NCBI GenBank assembly: GCA_905147135.1
Contig: LR990050.1
Coordinates: 8,182,001-8,246,000, forward strand
Direction of reading: 5' to 3'
Length of the DNA: 64,000 nucleotides
Origin: Blastobasis lacticolella
Taxonomy: Eukaryota; Arthropoda; Insecta; Lepidoptera; Blastobasidae
Shown: positions 58,501-64,000 of the stretch, piece after piece
Layout of the letters: every line of letters starts with the position of its first letter
Numbering within the stretch: the first letter of the stretch is position 1
Notes under the pieces: generated by a model
What the model was told of the DNA's origin: nothing
Databases searched by the model: none
Seen by the model: the letters and a program-made list of their open reading frames with translations, nothing else
Position numbers and translations under genes: made by a program

Positions 58501-61500
58501 AACGCGCGCAGCGTTTAATGGAAACTCCATTAAACGCGCGCAATCTCCGGATGAAATTTATGAATACAACAAGGACCAGGGTACGTTAAAAACTATCTTA
58601 TTTGAGTTTTGTATTGTATTTTATGTAAAAAATTACTTTCTGCGTTTAGCTTAATAAATAAACAATTATTTTAATTGGGTTTTAGAAGCATTTACATAAC
58701 TCAACTCTAATTTATTTATTTTTATACCAATAAGGTATGAAAAACCAACCAGGTGGTAACAAGCTTTCGGCCTGCCTGATGGTAAGCAGTCACCGCAGCC
58801 TATGGACTTTTGCAATACCAGGGGCATCACCCACGCGTTGCCGACCCCGTAAAAACCTTTTAACCCCTTTCTTGAAGAGCTCCATGTTGTACACTCCAGG
58901 GAAAACCTCTCCCACAACCTTAGTGTGCGTGGGAGAAAGTTCCTTTGGAACCGCACAGTTCGCGACCAATTTGGCTCCAAAGTATGAGGATGAACTCCCT
59001 GTCGATGGCGAGCGGTGCGATGATAGAATTGGGTGCCAATGACTGATGTTTTAACAATTTCAGAAGTCAGGATTAGAATAGAATTAAATAATAGTTTTGA
59101 AATACATAAAATCACTTGGCAACAAATTCTTGGCACTGCCAATCATTATACTAAAGGGGGTGCTAATAACTATATACTGATGTTGTACCAATAATTACAG
59201 TTATTGTCAAGGTAGTGTACCTTCATGTCATAATCCTGGGCGTACATCGAGTGACCGCACATATTTATTTTTTTACAACAATAATCTAGTTAAATAAGAA
59301 ATTAGAAATTGCCCCGGACATTTGAAATAACAAGTTGAAAATTAGTGGAAACGTAAAGAATAATGTCCTGATTGATATCCCCAAAGTTCCAAAAATCTAA
59401 TAGAAATAAAAATAAACCGTGCCATATTGGATCTTTCAACTTTTAAACATAGCGACTGAACCAAGTGTCCGATTTTATTCGTTTTTGTTTTAAATACCTT
59501 ACTTCAGACTTGCTTTATCTTAAAAAAGCTGAAATCAATGATTTAATGTTAGTCCTTGAGAAAAAAAAATACGTATTATTAAAATCCAACGATTGGATTT
59601 TGTTCAAAACTTGTCTATTATTCGACGGGTTACAATTCTAGCAACATAGTAGTTTTTGCGTCAAGGAGCAAGGAATATACTCATATTCCTTCAAATTTTC
59701 TGATTATAAGTATGTTTGTTGCTCCTTCACGAATTCTTGTTGTTCTTAGATTTTACCGTCTAGAAATGGTCGTGAAATGTCGTTTCATTTTATTGAATAC
59801 TAGAGGGCCCGGCGCAACTACGGTGTCCTACCCTACAACTACCCTACCCTTCTCTACCAAGTGGCGTAGCTTGCCCTTCGGGGGCCCCGTATCAATAGTT
59901 GTTTAGGGGCCCCCCTTGTTGATACCGTCAACTACGGGGGGGCGCGAGTTAAATTCACGTGTTAATAATAAAAATAACGTTAATCACTGAATTAGCGTGT
60001 GTGGCGAGCTCTACATTTGTGTGACAATATACTCTAAATAAGCCGGGTCTGCGAAGCGAGGGAGGCGTGCTCGGAATTTTTTAATATTTTCCTTTGGCTA
60101 CGCTATATTAAAACTTTGAGTGATTATTACAAAAACAAGTTATGTCATTGAATGAACGAGCGTAGCGAGCACGAAATTTTTGTTATTTATCCCTTAAAAC
60201 CATGGGCGATTTTCATAAAAATAACGTAAAATCAGTAAATGGACGATAGTGCCAGACAATCTCAAAAGTTTTGTCATTCTGGTTTGACGAGATTGTATAA
60301 TAAAACTCAGTTCACGAACAGTTAATGAGCGAGCGCAGCGAGCTCGAAATTTTTAGGAATTTTTGGCGGAGAGGCTCCCTTGTTTGAAATTCTCTATTGA
60401 ATCATTTTTCCCCTGGAAGTAGGGAAGAGCTTAACTGAAATTATGGATAACGAATTTTTGTTTACACACGTTTGTCCGGGGGCCCCGTATCATTGATACG
60501 GCTGATACGGCGGTAGCTACGCCCCTGTCTCTACCCCTATCTTACGCTACTCCTCTTCTCTACCCCTATTTTACGCTACTCTACCCTACCCCAGTTTTAC
60601 TCCTATCTTACCCTAACCCTACCTTACTCCAACCCTACACATACCCTACCACTACCTACTCTTTTTTATTGCCTACAAACATTGTCTTGACAAATGAGTA
60701 GGTTTGAAGTTAAGCTTCCTCAACAATTCTTATATATGGCGCGCTCTAACGACTCAAACCTAAATCTTTGGCTGTATGGCAAACCTATTGTTACTGTTTT
60801 ATGGCAAACCTGCCATTATTAAACAGCATTAAAACGCAATTTAATATATGCTAAAGTGCTAGGCTAAGTGAGCAAGGGGAACTAACTTTCAAAAACCGTT
60901 GAATTAATACATCTAAAACTACTTTAGCTAGCCCCGGCTTCGCACGGGATACCTCGTCTTTTCTTTACGCATTATAATATGCATTTTTAAGTTTATCGCG
61001 AACAGACAGACAGACCCGGCGTGGGACTTTGTTTTATAATATGTAGTGATAAATTTTATTTATAACTGTTGGCCCGGTGCGACTTCGTTTGCGTGGTGTC
61101 CTACCCCTACCCTACACTGCCTCTATCCTATCCTACTCTACCCTACTGTACTCCTACTTCTATTTTACCATACGTTAACCGTCCCCCTACCCTACACTTA
61201 TCATTGAAAAATGTATCATAATTAGATAGAAAAAAGAAGTGCCAGTCACTAGTAATTAGAATGCCAATGATTGTACTATGAGTGCCAATGACTGTACTTT
61301 TTGGTGATTTTAGATGTTTTCTGTTTAGTTTTAATGAAAACGTTTCTTTTTAAAATAAAATAATTTAAATAAAATCAAAACATATCAAAGAATACATTTA
61401 AACTTATAAGTTACTTCTAAATATGTTACTAAAATTATAATTAACAAATGAATTGAAAATTTTTCTTAGAGTGCCAATCATTATATACGTTACCCTATAG

Positions 61501-62832
61501 TTCGGGGTTCGGAGTAATCAAGATTTGGTACATCAAGTAATTATAGTTGAGCGCCTGCCACCTCACCTCTGTGACCCTATTAACAGAAGCACTTGACCAG
61601 ATTGGGTCACAGCTCACCGGGGTGGGAATTTGGGGAACCGTGGCTTTGGCAGTGGAGGGACATTTGCCTTTTTGCTGTCAGAGTAACGTGTTATAGAGGT
61701 GTGTAACGCATTGGCGATACTCTCGGTGTTGCTAATGTCTATAGGCAGTGGTGACCACTTTCCATCAGGTGGCCCGCTTGCCTGTTTGCCTACCGTATAA
61801 CATAAAATAAAATAAATAAAATAATTACCTGCCAAATCACGGTCACGGCGGACCCGGGCCCTCGTATAAGAGCACAACCGGGACATTAACACCAAGATGA
61901 CCTCTCGCTTACGAGACGGTCCCCTTAACCACTAGGCCACCGTCGCTGCAAACTGTTGACAAGTAATAAAAAAAAATTAGCTCTATGTGAATGACTGATA
62001 TAATCCCCCGTTCCCCAGCGAGGACTCCCGCGTGGGGTGGGTGTCGGTAGGCGCGATGTCGCTGCGGCGCGAGCTGGAGGCGGCGGCGCGGCGGCTGTGG
62101 GCCGCGCTGCTGGCCGCGCTGCAGGCCACGGCCAGGGACCAGGCCGCCGAACTGCAGGTACGCCCACGCCCCACAGGATAGCGCGGGATGTCTTTCACAC
62201 CGATCGACTCTTGGTTACTTACATCCATCGGCTCTATACGATAGAATACACTTCCATCATCCACATCATATCTGCGGGATGTCCACCGGCGAACCTTTAA
62301 CAGAACACTGAAAAGAAGGTCGTGTAAAGTAAATTCTTGTAGCACTAAACATCAGTGCGGTCTGCAACTTAATAATATAAGACTTAAGCCCAAGTACGCC
62401 TGTCATCTCTATCTTGCGTTATGTCACGTAATGACATATCGCGATATAGAGGCTGTGACATCTCGAATTCGGCTGTTTTTCTAGCGAATATTTCTATTAA
62501 TATTGACATTAAATTTCAATCAATGTCAGAACGTTGTCATGTGGTTTTTTGTCTAGAGAAAATGTCGAATTTGAGATATTACAGCGCGTGAATCGACCCC
62601 ATGCTCCCGGTCCCTAAAGTAAACAAGAGAACACGCTCTCACTCGTGGACTGACTATCTGCGCGCGTGCTTCCCTCTGACGAGAGTGCAGTAACATTGAG
62701 CAGTAACCGTCCTCGCAGGGGTTCGTGGCCAACGCGCTGCTACTGCTGGAAGACAACGCGCTGCCGCGGAACGCCAAGGACCTCGCCGAGATCAGCTCGC
62801 GCCAACAGGCGCTCAGGGACAAGATGCCCGAG
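34543..62832 (+). CDS. Dync2h1: Cytoplasmic dynein 2 heavy chain, N-terminal tail (exons 1-19, continues past window)
   Basis: Heavy chain of the retrograde intraflagellar transport motor (Drosophila btv). Coding exons: 34543-34579, 34663-34796, 35382-35546, 35697-35796, 35878-36007, 38429-38562, 38638-38891, 39170-39269, 39374-39513, 39884-40105, 45613-45756, 49193-49414, 49884-50069, 50313-50441, 50522-50667, 51071-51217, 57755-57964, 62019-62157, 62719-62832. They total 2853 nt (951 codons), in phase with GT-AG sites throughout. The order matches the DYNC2H1 tail: ALREYLIRTIEHYY, SLYQIVRQIYSPLL, EDELDYWRTV, LHPW, LLFEPFQ, WDAAVSRY, LLYEEWSRDLQ-like QLYEEWSRDLQ, RPLMLSAALEL, HWDWQLYKALECQY, DWELNFKA. 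This is the DHC_N1 dimerisation/intermediate-chain region, with no ATPase yet. The ATG was chosen because MLALREYLIRTI plus exon 2 aligns from the protein's start. The exon 10 donor (AGG/gttatt) is weak. Confidence 0.92.
35000..35215 (+). repeat. Transposon-derived coding fragment in dynein intron 2
   Basis: Reads ISERVCLLPVTERESGFCRL, then PCPCGVSVDPLGHHGLSC and TRSSG, then stop. The C-x-C-G-x(2)-VD-x-LGHHGLSC-x-S-G pattern is familiar from retroelement-derived proteins in animals. No intact element around it; it lies between exons 2 and 3 and is not spliced in the model. Confidence 0.45.
36008..38428. other. Dynein intron 5
   Basis: A 2.4 kb intron. An unclassified GC-richer insert lies at about 36295-36660 and another unassigned stretch at 36720-37200. 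A TTA-flanked MITE (38035-38293) sits 135 bases before exon 6. No other gene seen. Confidence 0.5.
38035..38293. mobile_element. PIF/Harbinger-like MITE (259 bp)
   Basis: Terminal inverted repeats of about 38 bases (GGTAGAGCTCGTCTAGTCTA at left and its near complement at right) with the target duplication TTA on both sides (38032-38034, 38294-38296). TTA duplications are characteristic of PIF/Harbinger. No coding capacity. Confidence 0.85.
39575..39839 (-). repeat. SINE-like repeat, family C (copy 3) with 12-bp target duplication
   Basis: 265 bp insertion in dynein intron 9 flanked by GAACAAAAACAT at 39563-39574 and 39840-39851. The 3' end (left) is a GATGATAATGATGATG-type tail. The long duplication proves target-primed retroposition. 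Confidence 0.88.
40177..40182 (+). promoter_or_regulatory. Intronic AATAAA just after dynein exon 10
   Basis: AATAAA lies 57 bases after an in-frame stop (40118-40120) that would be used if the weak exon 10 donor were skipped. It could end a short transcript. Inference only. Confidence 0.35.
40330..40560 (+). repeat. Dispersed repeat (copy 1 of 40330/61614 family)
   Basis: Shares gtaggcaaacaggcaagcgg, tggtcaccgctgcctat and gccactgccaaagccacgg blocks with 61614-61800 on the opposite strand. Resembles the 3' region of the non-LTR family at 47930-48255. Confidence 0.6.
41394..41712 (+). repeat. tRNA-derived SINE family A (copy in intron 10)
   Basis: Head GGAGCGTCGGTGGCC with box B GGTTCGAATCCC, then the complete body to cctagatcatgg. 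A second copy lies immediately after it in opposite orientation. Confidence 0.78.
41911..42782. mobile_element. Non-autonomous hAT-type element (872 bp)
   Basis: Ends CAGTGGCGT / ACGCCACTG with an exact 8 bp target duplication AACTCAGA (41903-41910, 42783-42790). The 8 bp duplication and CAGTGGCG terminus are diagnostic of hAT elements. No transposase is inside. Confidence 0.9.
42007..42224. repeat. Perfect 109-bp tandem duplication inside the hAT element
   Basis: Two identical units starting ttacggaaataatttgttat at 42007 and 42116. No mismatch noticed, so the duplication is recent. Confidence 0.93.
44528..44967. mobile_element. Small TIR MITE (GGGTGTCCATAAA type)
   Basis: Left end gtggggtgtccataaaataa and right end tactttatggacaccctgtg are inverse complements over about 18 bases. 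It encloses the reversed repeat block shared with 20995-21200. Confidence 0.5.
46161..46458. repeat. 149-bp tandem duplication
   Basis: Units start catggcgtaatgtttcaatt (46161) and catagcgtaatgttccaatt (46310), with shared cgaaaacagttgtttaagga and catttcccatacta blocks. A few mismatches, so not recent. Confidence 0.85.
47087..47600. mobile_element. Inverted-repeat element of about 510 bp
   Basis: Left arm 47087-47165 and right arm 47535-47600 are inverse complements (ggccgccactatgg; ctcgtactctttgt; gtggaaccgc), with gaps. The interior carries a 5S rRNA-like stretch. Confidence 0.65.
47290..47395 (-). ncRNA. 5S rRNA-derived sequence (pseudogene or SINE3-type head)
   Basis: On the minus strand, GTTCTTGCGAGACC, then GGTTAAGCGATG, then GGATGGGTGACCG. 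In animal 5S rRNA the TTAAGC and GGATGGGTGACC blocks (internal promoter A and C boxes) are 23 bases apart, and here the gap is also 23. The remaining sequence is diverged and the ends do not pair, so it is not a working 5S gene. Confidence 0.6.
47930..48255 (-). pseudogene. 3' end of the Jockey/CR1-like element seen at 29520-30790
   Basis: Minus frame reads NGECSEELFGLVPTAQFRHR, RGLGTHPHYVDPLLVTTQRF, ERKFLARTIRMWNELPA and ends DSPGVTDVHRRR. Less decayed than the other copy but only the C-terminal about 95 residues are present. Confidence 0.75.
48304..48611 (+). pseudogene. RTE 3' end fragment
   Basis: Reads GGHIARRTDGRWGSKV, STDDLVRIAGTSWMRKA and SLGEAYAQQWASSG, then stop and TGATATGATGATGATGATG. 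Same family as 31198-32751, with frameshifts upstream. Confidence 0.8.
49050..49182 (+). pseudogene. Decayed tandem copy of dynein exon 12
   Basis: Aligns to exon 12 and its acceptor (49184 onward) with a period of about 134 bases: shared gtgaagag, ctgcaactgcagcta / ctgcagcta, and gtgatgaactgcaatcctcg versus gtggttaacttcaacccgcg. In the phase required after exon 11 it begins with a stop codon, and the SLQLQL and NPRL blocks fall in different frames. It cannot replace exon 12. Confidence 0.85.
50750..51005 (+). repeat. tRNA-derived SINE family B (copy 1)
   Basis: Head gacgacc... with box B GGTTCGATTCC and GGCCGGGCA, then body gaaatgatgaattt, acgggtctgggtgtt, gatggcgctgt-like ggtggcgctgt and a TTTATT-rich tail. 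Lies in dynein intron 15; other copies at 52018 and 63452. Confidence 0.78.
52018..52262 (-). repeat. tRNA-derived SINE family B (copy 2)
   Basis: Reverse-strand copy: acagcgccatctagccc, cagacccgttacagaaatta, ctgcccggccgggaaacgaa and tcaggacgtc. 0.7 kb left of Copia-2. Confidence 0.78.
52991..53301 (-). repeat. Copia-2 3' LTR
   Basis: 311 bp, preceded by AAATG. No difference from the other LTR noticed. Confidence 0.95.
53309..57379 (-). CDS. Copia-2 gag-pol polyprotein (1356 aa)
   Basis: One uninterrupted frame. Gag region begins TTKVDIGKLTGIENWSTWKY (copia-type). CCHC knuckle CNYCSKKGHRVRKC is near residue 235. The protease site reads WFVDNGATTHI near 299, so the usual Asp-Ser/Thr-Gly is Asp-Asn-Gly. 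Integrase has HERFAHQD...CEGCIYGK, HTDVCGPF (about 500), LSDNGGEY and PEQNGCSERENRT. RT has DVSTAFLNG and ALYVDDG (about 1036). RNase H has YSDADHG, STTEAEI, DNEAAI and HKRTKHI. The ATG is only 29 bases from the 5' LTR, and the stop is 8 bases from the 3' LTR, so the polypurine tract overlaps the coding end. Intact and probably young. Confidence 0.95.
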   Translation of the reverse strand: MDFTTKVDIGKLTGIENWSTWKYKISIMLDGAENALEAVEGRLLKPMTLADGAGDAEISAYNSAHAKYKKTETGALLMLTTNMSEDTLKKVMRYRTAKEVWQELHRLFDGQTEDRAYDLCLEFFGLKHDMADDIPTHMSKLKNIWNELKAEVTKTDANAKLPEMFLLCKVLDTLDDRFFNFKSSWLMLKQTERTIDSLTSHLCAFERSLGSQEISKQEALVTNAPPERKVKSNKDEQLICNYCSKKGHRVRKCKKWISDGRPPKPTPGTSGTSSKYNQVQHISLMVNACSAGQIQDRESWFVDNGATTHIAIKREAFTEYHEFDSDYTVTTADGTTIPALGKGTVVVESSVSDRKTEIALRDVWLVPNLTKNLFSPLAAHDRMQKSIFTSTIRECKLDDNEGMTVVVGRRVPFSGLYKLDLKTVIPIGQRTIVVNALTGSNMLQLYHERFAHQDKSHIIRVVNRELGIKLSPDKVKCEGCIYGKSHRKPFGTRVRATTCGELIHTDVCGPFANSITKYRYFVLFKDDYSGYRLVYFIRQKSEVKDKLVQMLQEAKNAGHVVKTILSDNGGEYDNEAVRKILDQHGIKHRLTMPYTPEQNGCSERENRTLVEAARSMMYARGQLPQVLWAELINTAAYILNRTGPSRVDGKSPYELWLGKKPKISHLRVIGSICYAHVPKQKRRKMCKKAIKGWLIGYENDDGYRIFDGTQTQKSRDVTFETNVEFEISASTPESEGAEDQESDNAHVPMQVPQSPYVSDCNEQGLEGEITYRDQVQYQGQILRDEGDAIEDDDFVEALDELEVIEPIGAVQSRYNLRDRSTIARPKRYDDFVCTVSFAGTESFPETYYQAVKREDSAEWQKAMACEIKSLADNYVWTKCELPLGRRALPCKWVFRIKRNPDGTIDKYKARLVVKGFKQRKGLDYEQTFSPVARMATIRALLSVSAKEKLHITQFDVSTAFLNGKLKEEIYMKQPDGFSDGTSKVCRLQRSLYGLKQAPRCWNSCFEEILLQKGFQQNMADPCLFSKKVESKKILVALYVDDGLVATTDEDLAQNFLKDLGDTLKITTKPASYYLGLEIERSDDGSIMISQQAYTKKILERFRMSDCNPVTTPIERITESGKAEDDPEQKRFPYREAVGALSYLMTGTRPDIAYAVGVVSRKLEKPTYDDWLKVKRIFRYLKGTIHYGIKYRSTCNEEATIQGYSDADHGGDELTGRSTTGVACLFAGGAVSWLSQRQASVAISTTEAEIVAASEGARELIWLQRIFSQLMKTEGIPTLKVDNEAAIRLAHNPEFHKRTKHIRVRHFFIRETVQEGLVSVMKTSSADQLADLLTKAVPRPRLILLRDGLGLRSPLHQ
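57409..57719 (-). repeat. Copia-2 5' LTR
   Basis: 311 bp, followed by AAATG and then the end of intron 16. Confidence 0.95.
58395..58541. repeat. Poly-C run followed by two hairpins
   Basis: Seventeen C residues (58395-58411), the perfect palindrome caaatatttgaattcaaatatttg directly after, and an inverted repeat gcgtttaatgga / tccattaaacgc with GCGCGC flanks at 58503-58541. Confidence 0.85.
58735..59045 (-). pseudogene. 3' end of another non-LTR retrotransposon
   Basis: Minus frame reads FYHRTARHRQGVHPHTLEP, RFQRNFLPRTLRLWE and VGNAWVMPLVLQKSIGCGD, then CLPSGRPKACYHLV. The RH-T-R-G-HP...F..R....WN/E pattern parallels 47930-48255, so it is a related family. The last part recurs at 63728-63835 and, degraded, near 3785-3890. 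Confidence 0.65.
59859..60527. mobile_element. hAT-like MITE (669 bp)
   Basis: Left end AAGTGGCGTAGC and right end GCTACGCCCCTG form inverted termini like those of the 41911 element. Both ends carry GGGGGCCCCGTATCA blocks. An 8 bp direct repeat TCTCTACC flanks it (59851-59858, 60528-60535), though the flanks are low-complexity. Homologous to 9952-10440. Confidence 0.7.
60935..61100 (+). repeat. Dispersed repeat fragment (cf. 6754-6880)
   Basis: Carries ccccggcttcgcacgggata, tttatcgcgaacagac, cggcgtgggactttg and a repeat of the gcgacttcgtttgcgtggtg head, suggesting two overlapping copies. Confidence 0.5.
61500..61960 (-). repeat. Composite of SINE A pieces and the 40330-type repeat
   Basis: 61505-61615 and 61838-61950 match SINE A tail and head (ccgggacattaacaccaaga; tcgcttacgagacgg; ccactaggccaccgtcgctg). 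Between them, 61614-61800 is the minus copy of the 40330-40560 repeat. It looks like a repeat inserted into a SINE. Confidence 0.65.
62158..62718. other. Dynein intron 18
   Basis: 560 bases between the two GC-rich exons 18 and 19. No repeat or other feature recognised. Confidence 0.6.
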
Positions 62833-63451
62833 GTGGGTCTTTTTATCCACACTATTCATAGTGGTATTGATTTCGTGACATTCTCTATACTGTTTATTAT
62901 CATTATAAAATAGAATAGTCAGAACATGCACCTTCCGAAACGACTCCCCCTCTCCTGGGTTTTTCAGGTGTAATTACCATCAGCACGGCTAGCAACGGCG
63001 AAAGTTAGGGCGACATAGAGACTACAATATTTTCATCATAGCATTGAGAGAAGGAAGTAAGGCTTTCTCGCGGCGCGAAGTATGTCACCAACAAGCTTAT
63101 GCTAATCGTACTGGTGCTCCGCATATCCGGTAGTTCCCATCTATTATGAAATAGAGAAACCACGAGAAACTGTCTCCCATCAAATTTACAATTTTCTATA
63201 ACAAATTGCCACTATGCTCGTTAAATTGATGGTCTAAAATAGGATGACAAAGCACTGATTAAGGAGCTTGACAAAATAACTTTGTAGTATTCTCTCCTTG
63301 TAAAAAGCCTTCAACGGTTAATCGCGGTATTATATTCATCTTTCTATTCCGACGCTTCGATCATTTTATAGCTAACTCCGTGTACGAGCCGGTACGGTAC
63401 ACCTTTTACAATAGAAATGATACCTCGGAAATATTGATAAAGATTGATTGA

Positions 63452-63715
63452 TTGACGACCTGAGTGGTTCAATGGTCAACATCCCGGTCTGCCACGCAAG
63501 AGGTCCCGGGTTCGATTCCCGGCCGGGCAGAAATTGAAATGATGAATTTTAATTTCTGTTACGGGTCTGGGTGTTCTATGTATAATAAGTATGTATTTAA
63601 AAAGTATTTAAGTAGTATATCAGTTATCTAGCACCCATAGTACAAGCTTTTCTTAGTTTGGGGCTAGATGGCGCTGTGTGAATTTGTCCACGAATATTTA
63701 TTTATTTATTTATTA
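63452..63715 (+). repeat. tRNA-derived SINE family B (copy 3, best preserved)
   Basis: tRNA-like head with ctgagtggttcaatggtcaa, cggtctgccacgcaagaggt and box B GGGTTCGATTCCC, then the body and an (ATTT)n tail. It could be mistaken for a tRNA gene, but homologous bodies at 50750 and 52018 mark it as a SINE. Confidence 0.82.
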
Positions 63716-63727
63716 AATTATTAAAGG

Positions 63728-63835
63728 TTAATTACGGGGTCGGCAACGCGTGGGTGATGCCCCTGGTATTGCAAACGTCCATAGGCTACGGTAACTGCTT
63801 ACCATCAGGCAGGCCGCAAGCTTGTTTTACAACTA
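63728..63835 (+). repeat. Non-LTR 3' end fragment
   Basis: Reads GVGNAWVMPLVLQTSIGYGN and CLPSGRPQACF, matching the end of the 58735-59045 copy in opposite orientation. Confidence 0.6.
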
Positions 63836-64000
63836 AGTGGAATAAAAAAAAAATTATCGTTAAATGATAGGCGAATGAAAATGATGCGCATCCGCCGTGA
63901 TTCTATACGATATGTGTACTAAGTTGGCAATAAGGTAGTCCAGATTAAAATATCTAAATGTATGGTTGCGCCGTACAATCCGAGAGCTCTTAGTACAAAG

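Larger units (their letters stand above)
59815..61200. repeat. CTACC-rich pyrimidine tracts
   Basis: Irregular (CTACC/CCCTA)n-like tracts at 59815-59858, 60528-60660 and 61100-61200, interrupted by a MITE and a dispersed repeat (60935-61100). Not a canonical (CCTAA)n insect telomere repeat. Confidence 0.65.
57965..62018. other. Dynein intron 17
   Basis: A 4 kb intron. It contains a C17 run and hairpins (58395-58541), a non-LTR 3' end (58735-59045), a hAT-like MITE in a CTACC-rich tract (59815-61200), and a SINE/dispersed-repeat cluster (61500-61960). 59050-59800 shows nothing I can name. Confidence 0.55.
62833..64000. other. Dynein intron 19 (runs off the window)
   Basis: No further exon of the dynein tail is visible, so the next coding exon must lie beyond position 64000. 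Contains SINE B copy 3 and a short non-LTR 3' end. Confidence 0.6.

Noticed and set aside
59815..61200. CCCTA-rich sequence considered as an internal telomere repeat
   Set aside because: Units are irregular and do not follow the insect (CCTAA)n pattern.
63470..63535. Possible tRNA gene with a good box B
   Set aside because: The acceptor stem does not close, and the downstream body is shared with 50750 and 52018, so it is a SINE head.

Overview
This is a eukaryotic, AT-rich, intron-containing, repeat-dense window. It is almost certainly from a moth or butterfly (Lepidoptera). The evidence is insect-like gene structure, abundant 'taggtaggtacct' style simple motifs, several tRNA-derived SINE families, RTE-type non-LTR retrotransposons with GATGAT tails, foldback MITEs and two Copia elements. 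No bacterial operons, CRISPR arrays or prokaryotic signals are present. Gene models were built by hand from GT-AG splice sites and remembered family alignments, so exon ends are exact in the sequence but untested against RNA.

Layout. (1) 0.5-9.1 kb, minus strand: a complete eight-exon mitochondrial branched-chain amino-acid aminotransferase (predicted 426 aa). (2) 11.1-17.2 kb, minus strand: a complete three-exon gene for succinate dehydrogenase assembly factor 2 (SDHAF2/Sdh5, 149 aa). Its 5.6 kb second intron holds a proline/glycine-like hexamer minisatellite, an RTE tail, a 640 bp foldback MITE, another palindrome and a SINE. (3) 17.2-34.5 kb: an intergenic block made largely of mobile DNA. 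It contains foldback and TIR MITEs with an internal inverted minisatellite, fossil reverse transcriptases, a complete Copia element with identical LTRs and an open 1390-aa polyprotein, and a 5'-truncated RTE with a 517-aa open RT. (4) 34.5 kb to the end, plus strand: the first 19 coding exons (951 codons) of cytoplasmic dynein 2 heavy chain (DYNC2H1; Drosophila btv), the retrograde intraflagellar transport motor. Only the tail region is inside the window; the motor domain lies beyond the right edge.

The dynein introns are repeat traps. They hold a second complete Copia element with identical 311 bp LTRs and a 5 bp target duplication (intron 16, antisense), a TTA-flanked MITE, a hAT-type MITE inserted inside a SINE with a clean 8 bp target duplication, a 5S rRNA-like repeat, several SINEs, and a perfect 33 bp inverted repeat pair enclosing nearly all of intron 10. 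A decayed tandem copy of exon 12 sits immediately upstream of the intact exon 12.

The three host genes are unrelated in pathway. BCAT and SDHAF2 both act in the mitochondrial matrix; the dynein acts in cilia of sensory neurons and perhaps sperm-lineage cells. I saw no novel multi-gene system. The most interesting signals are the recent Copia insertions, the exon-12 relic, a possible intronic polyadenylation isoform of the dynein, and the nested or inverted repeat architectures.
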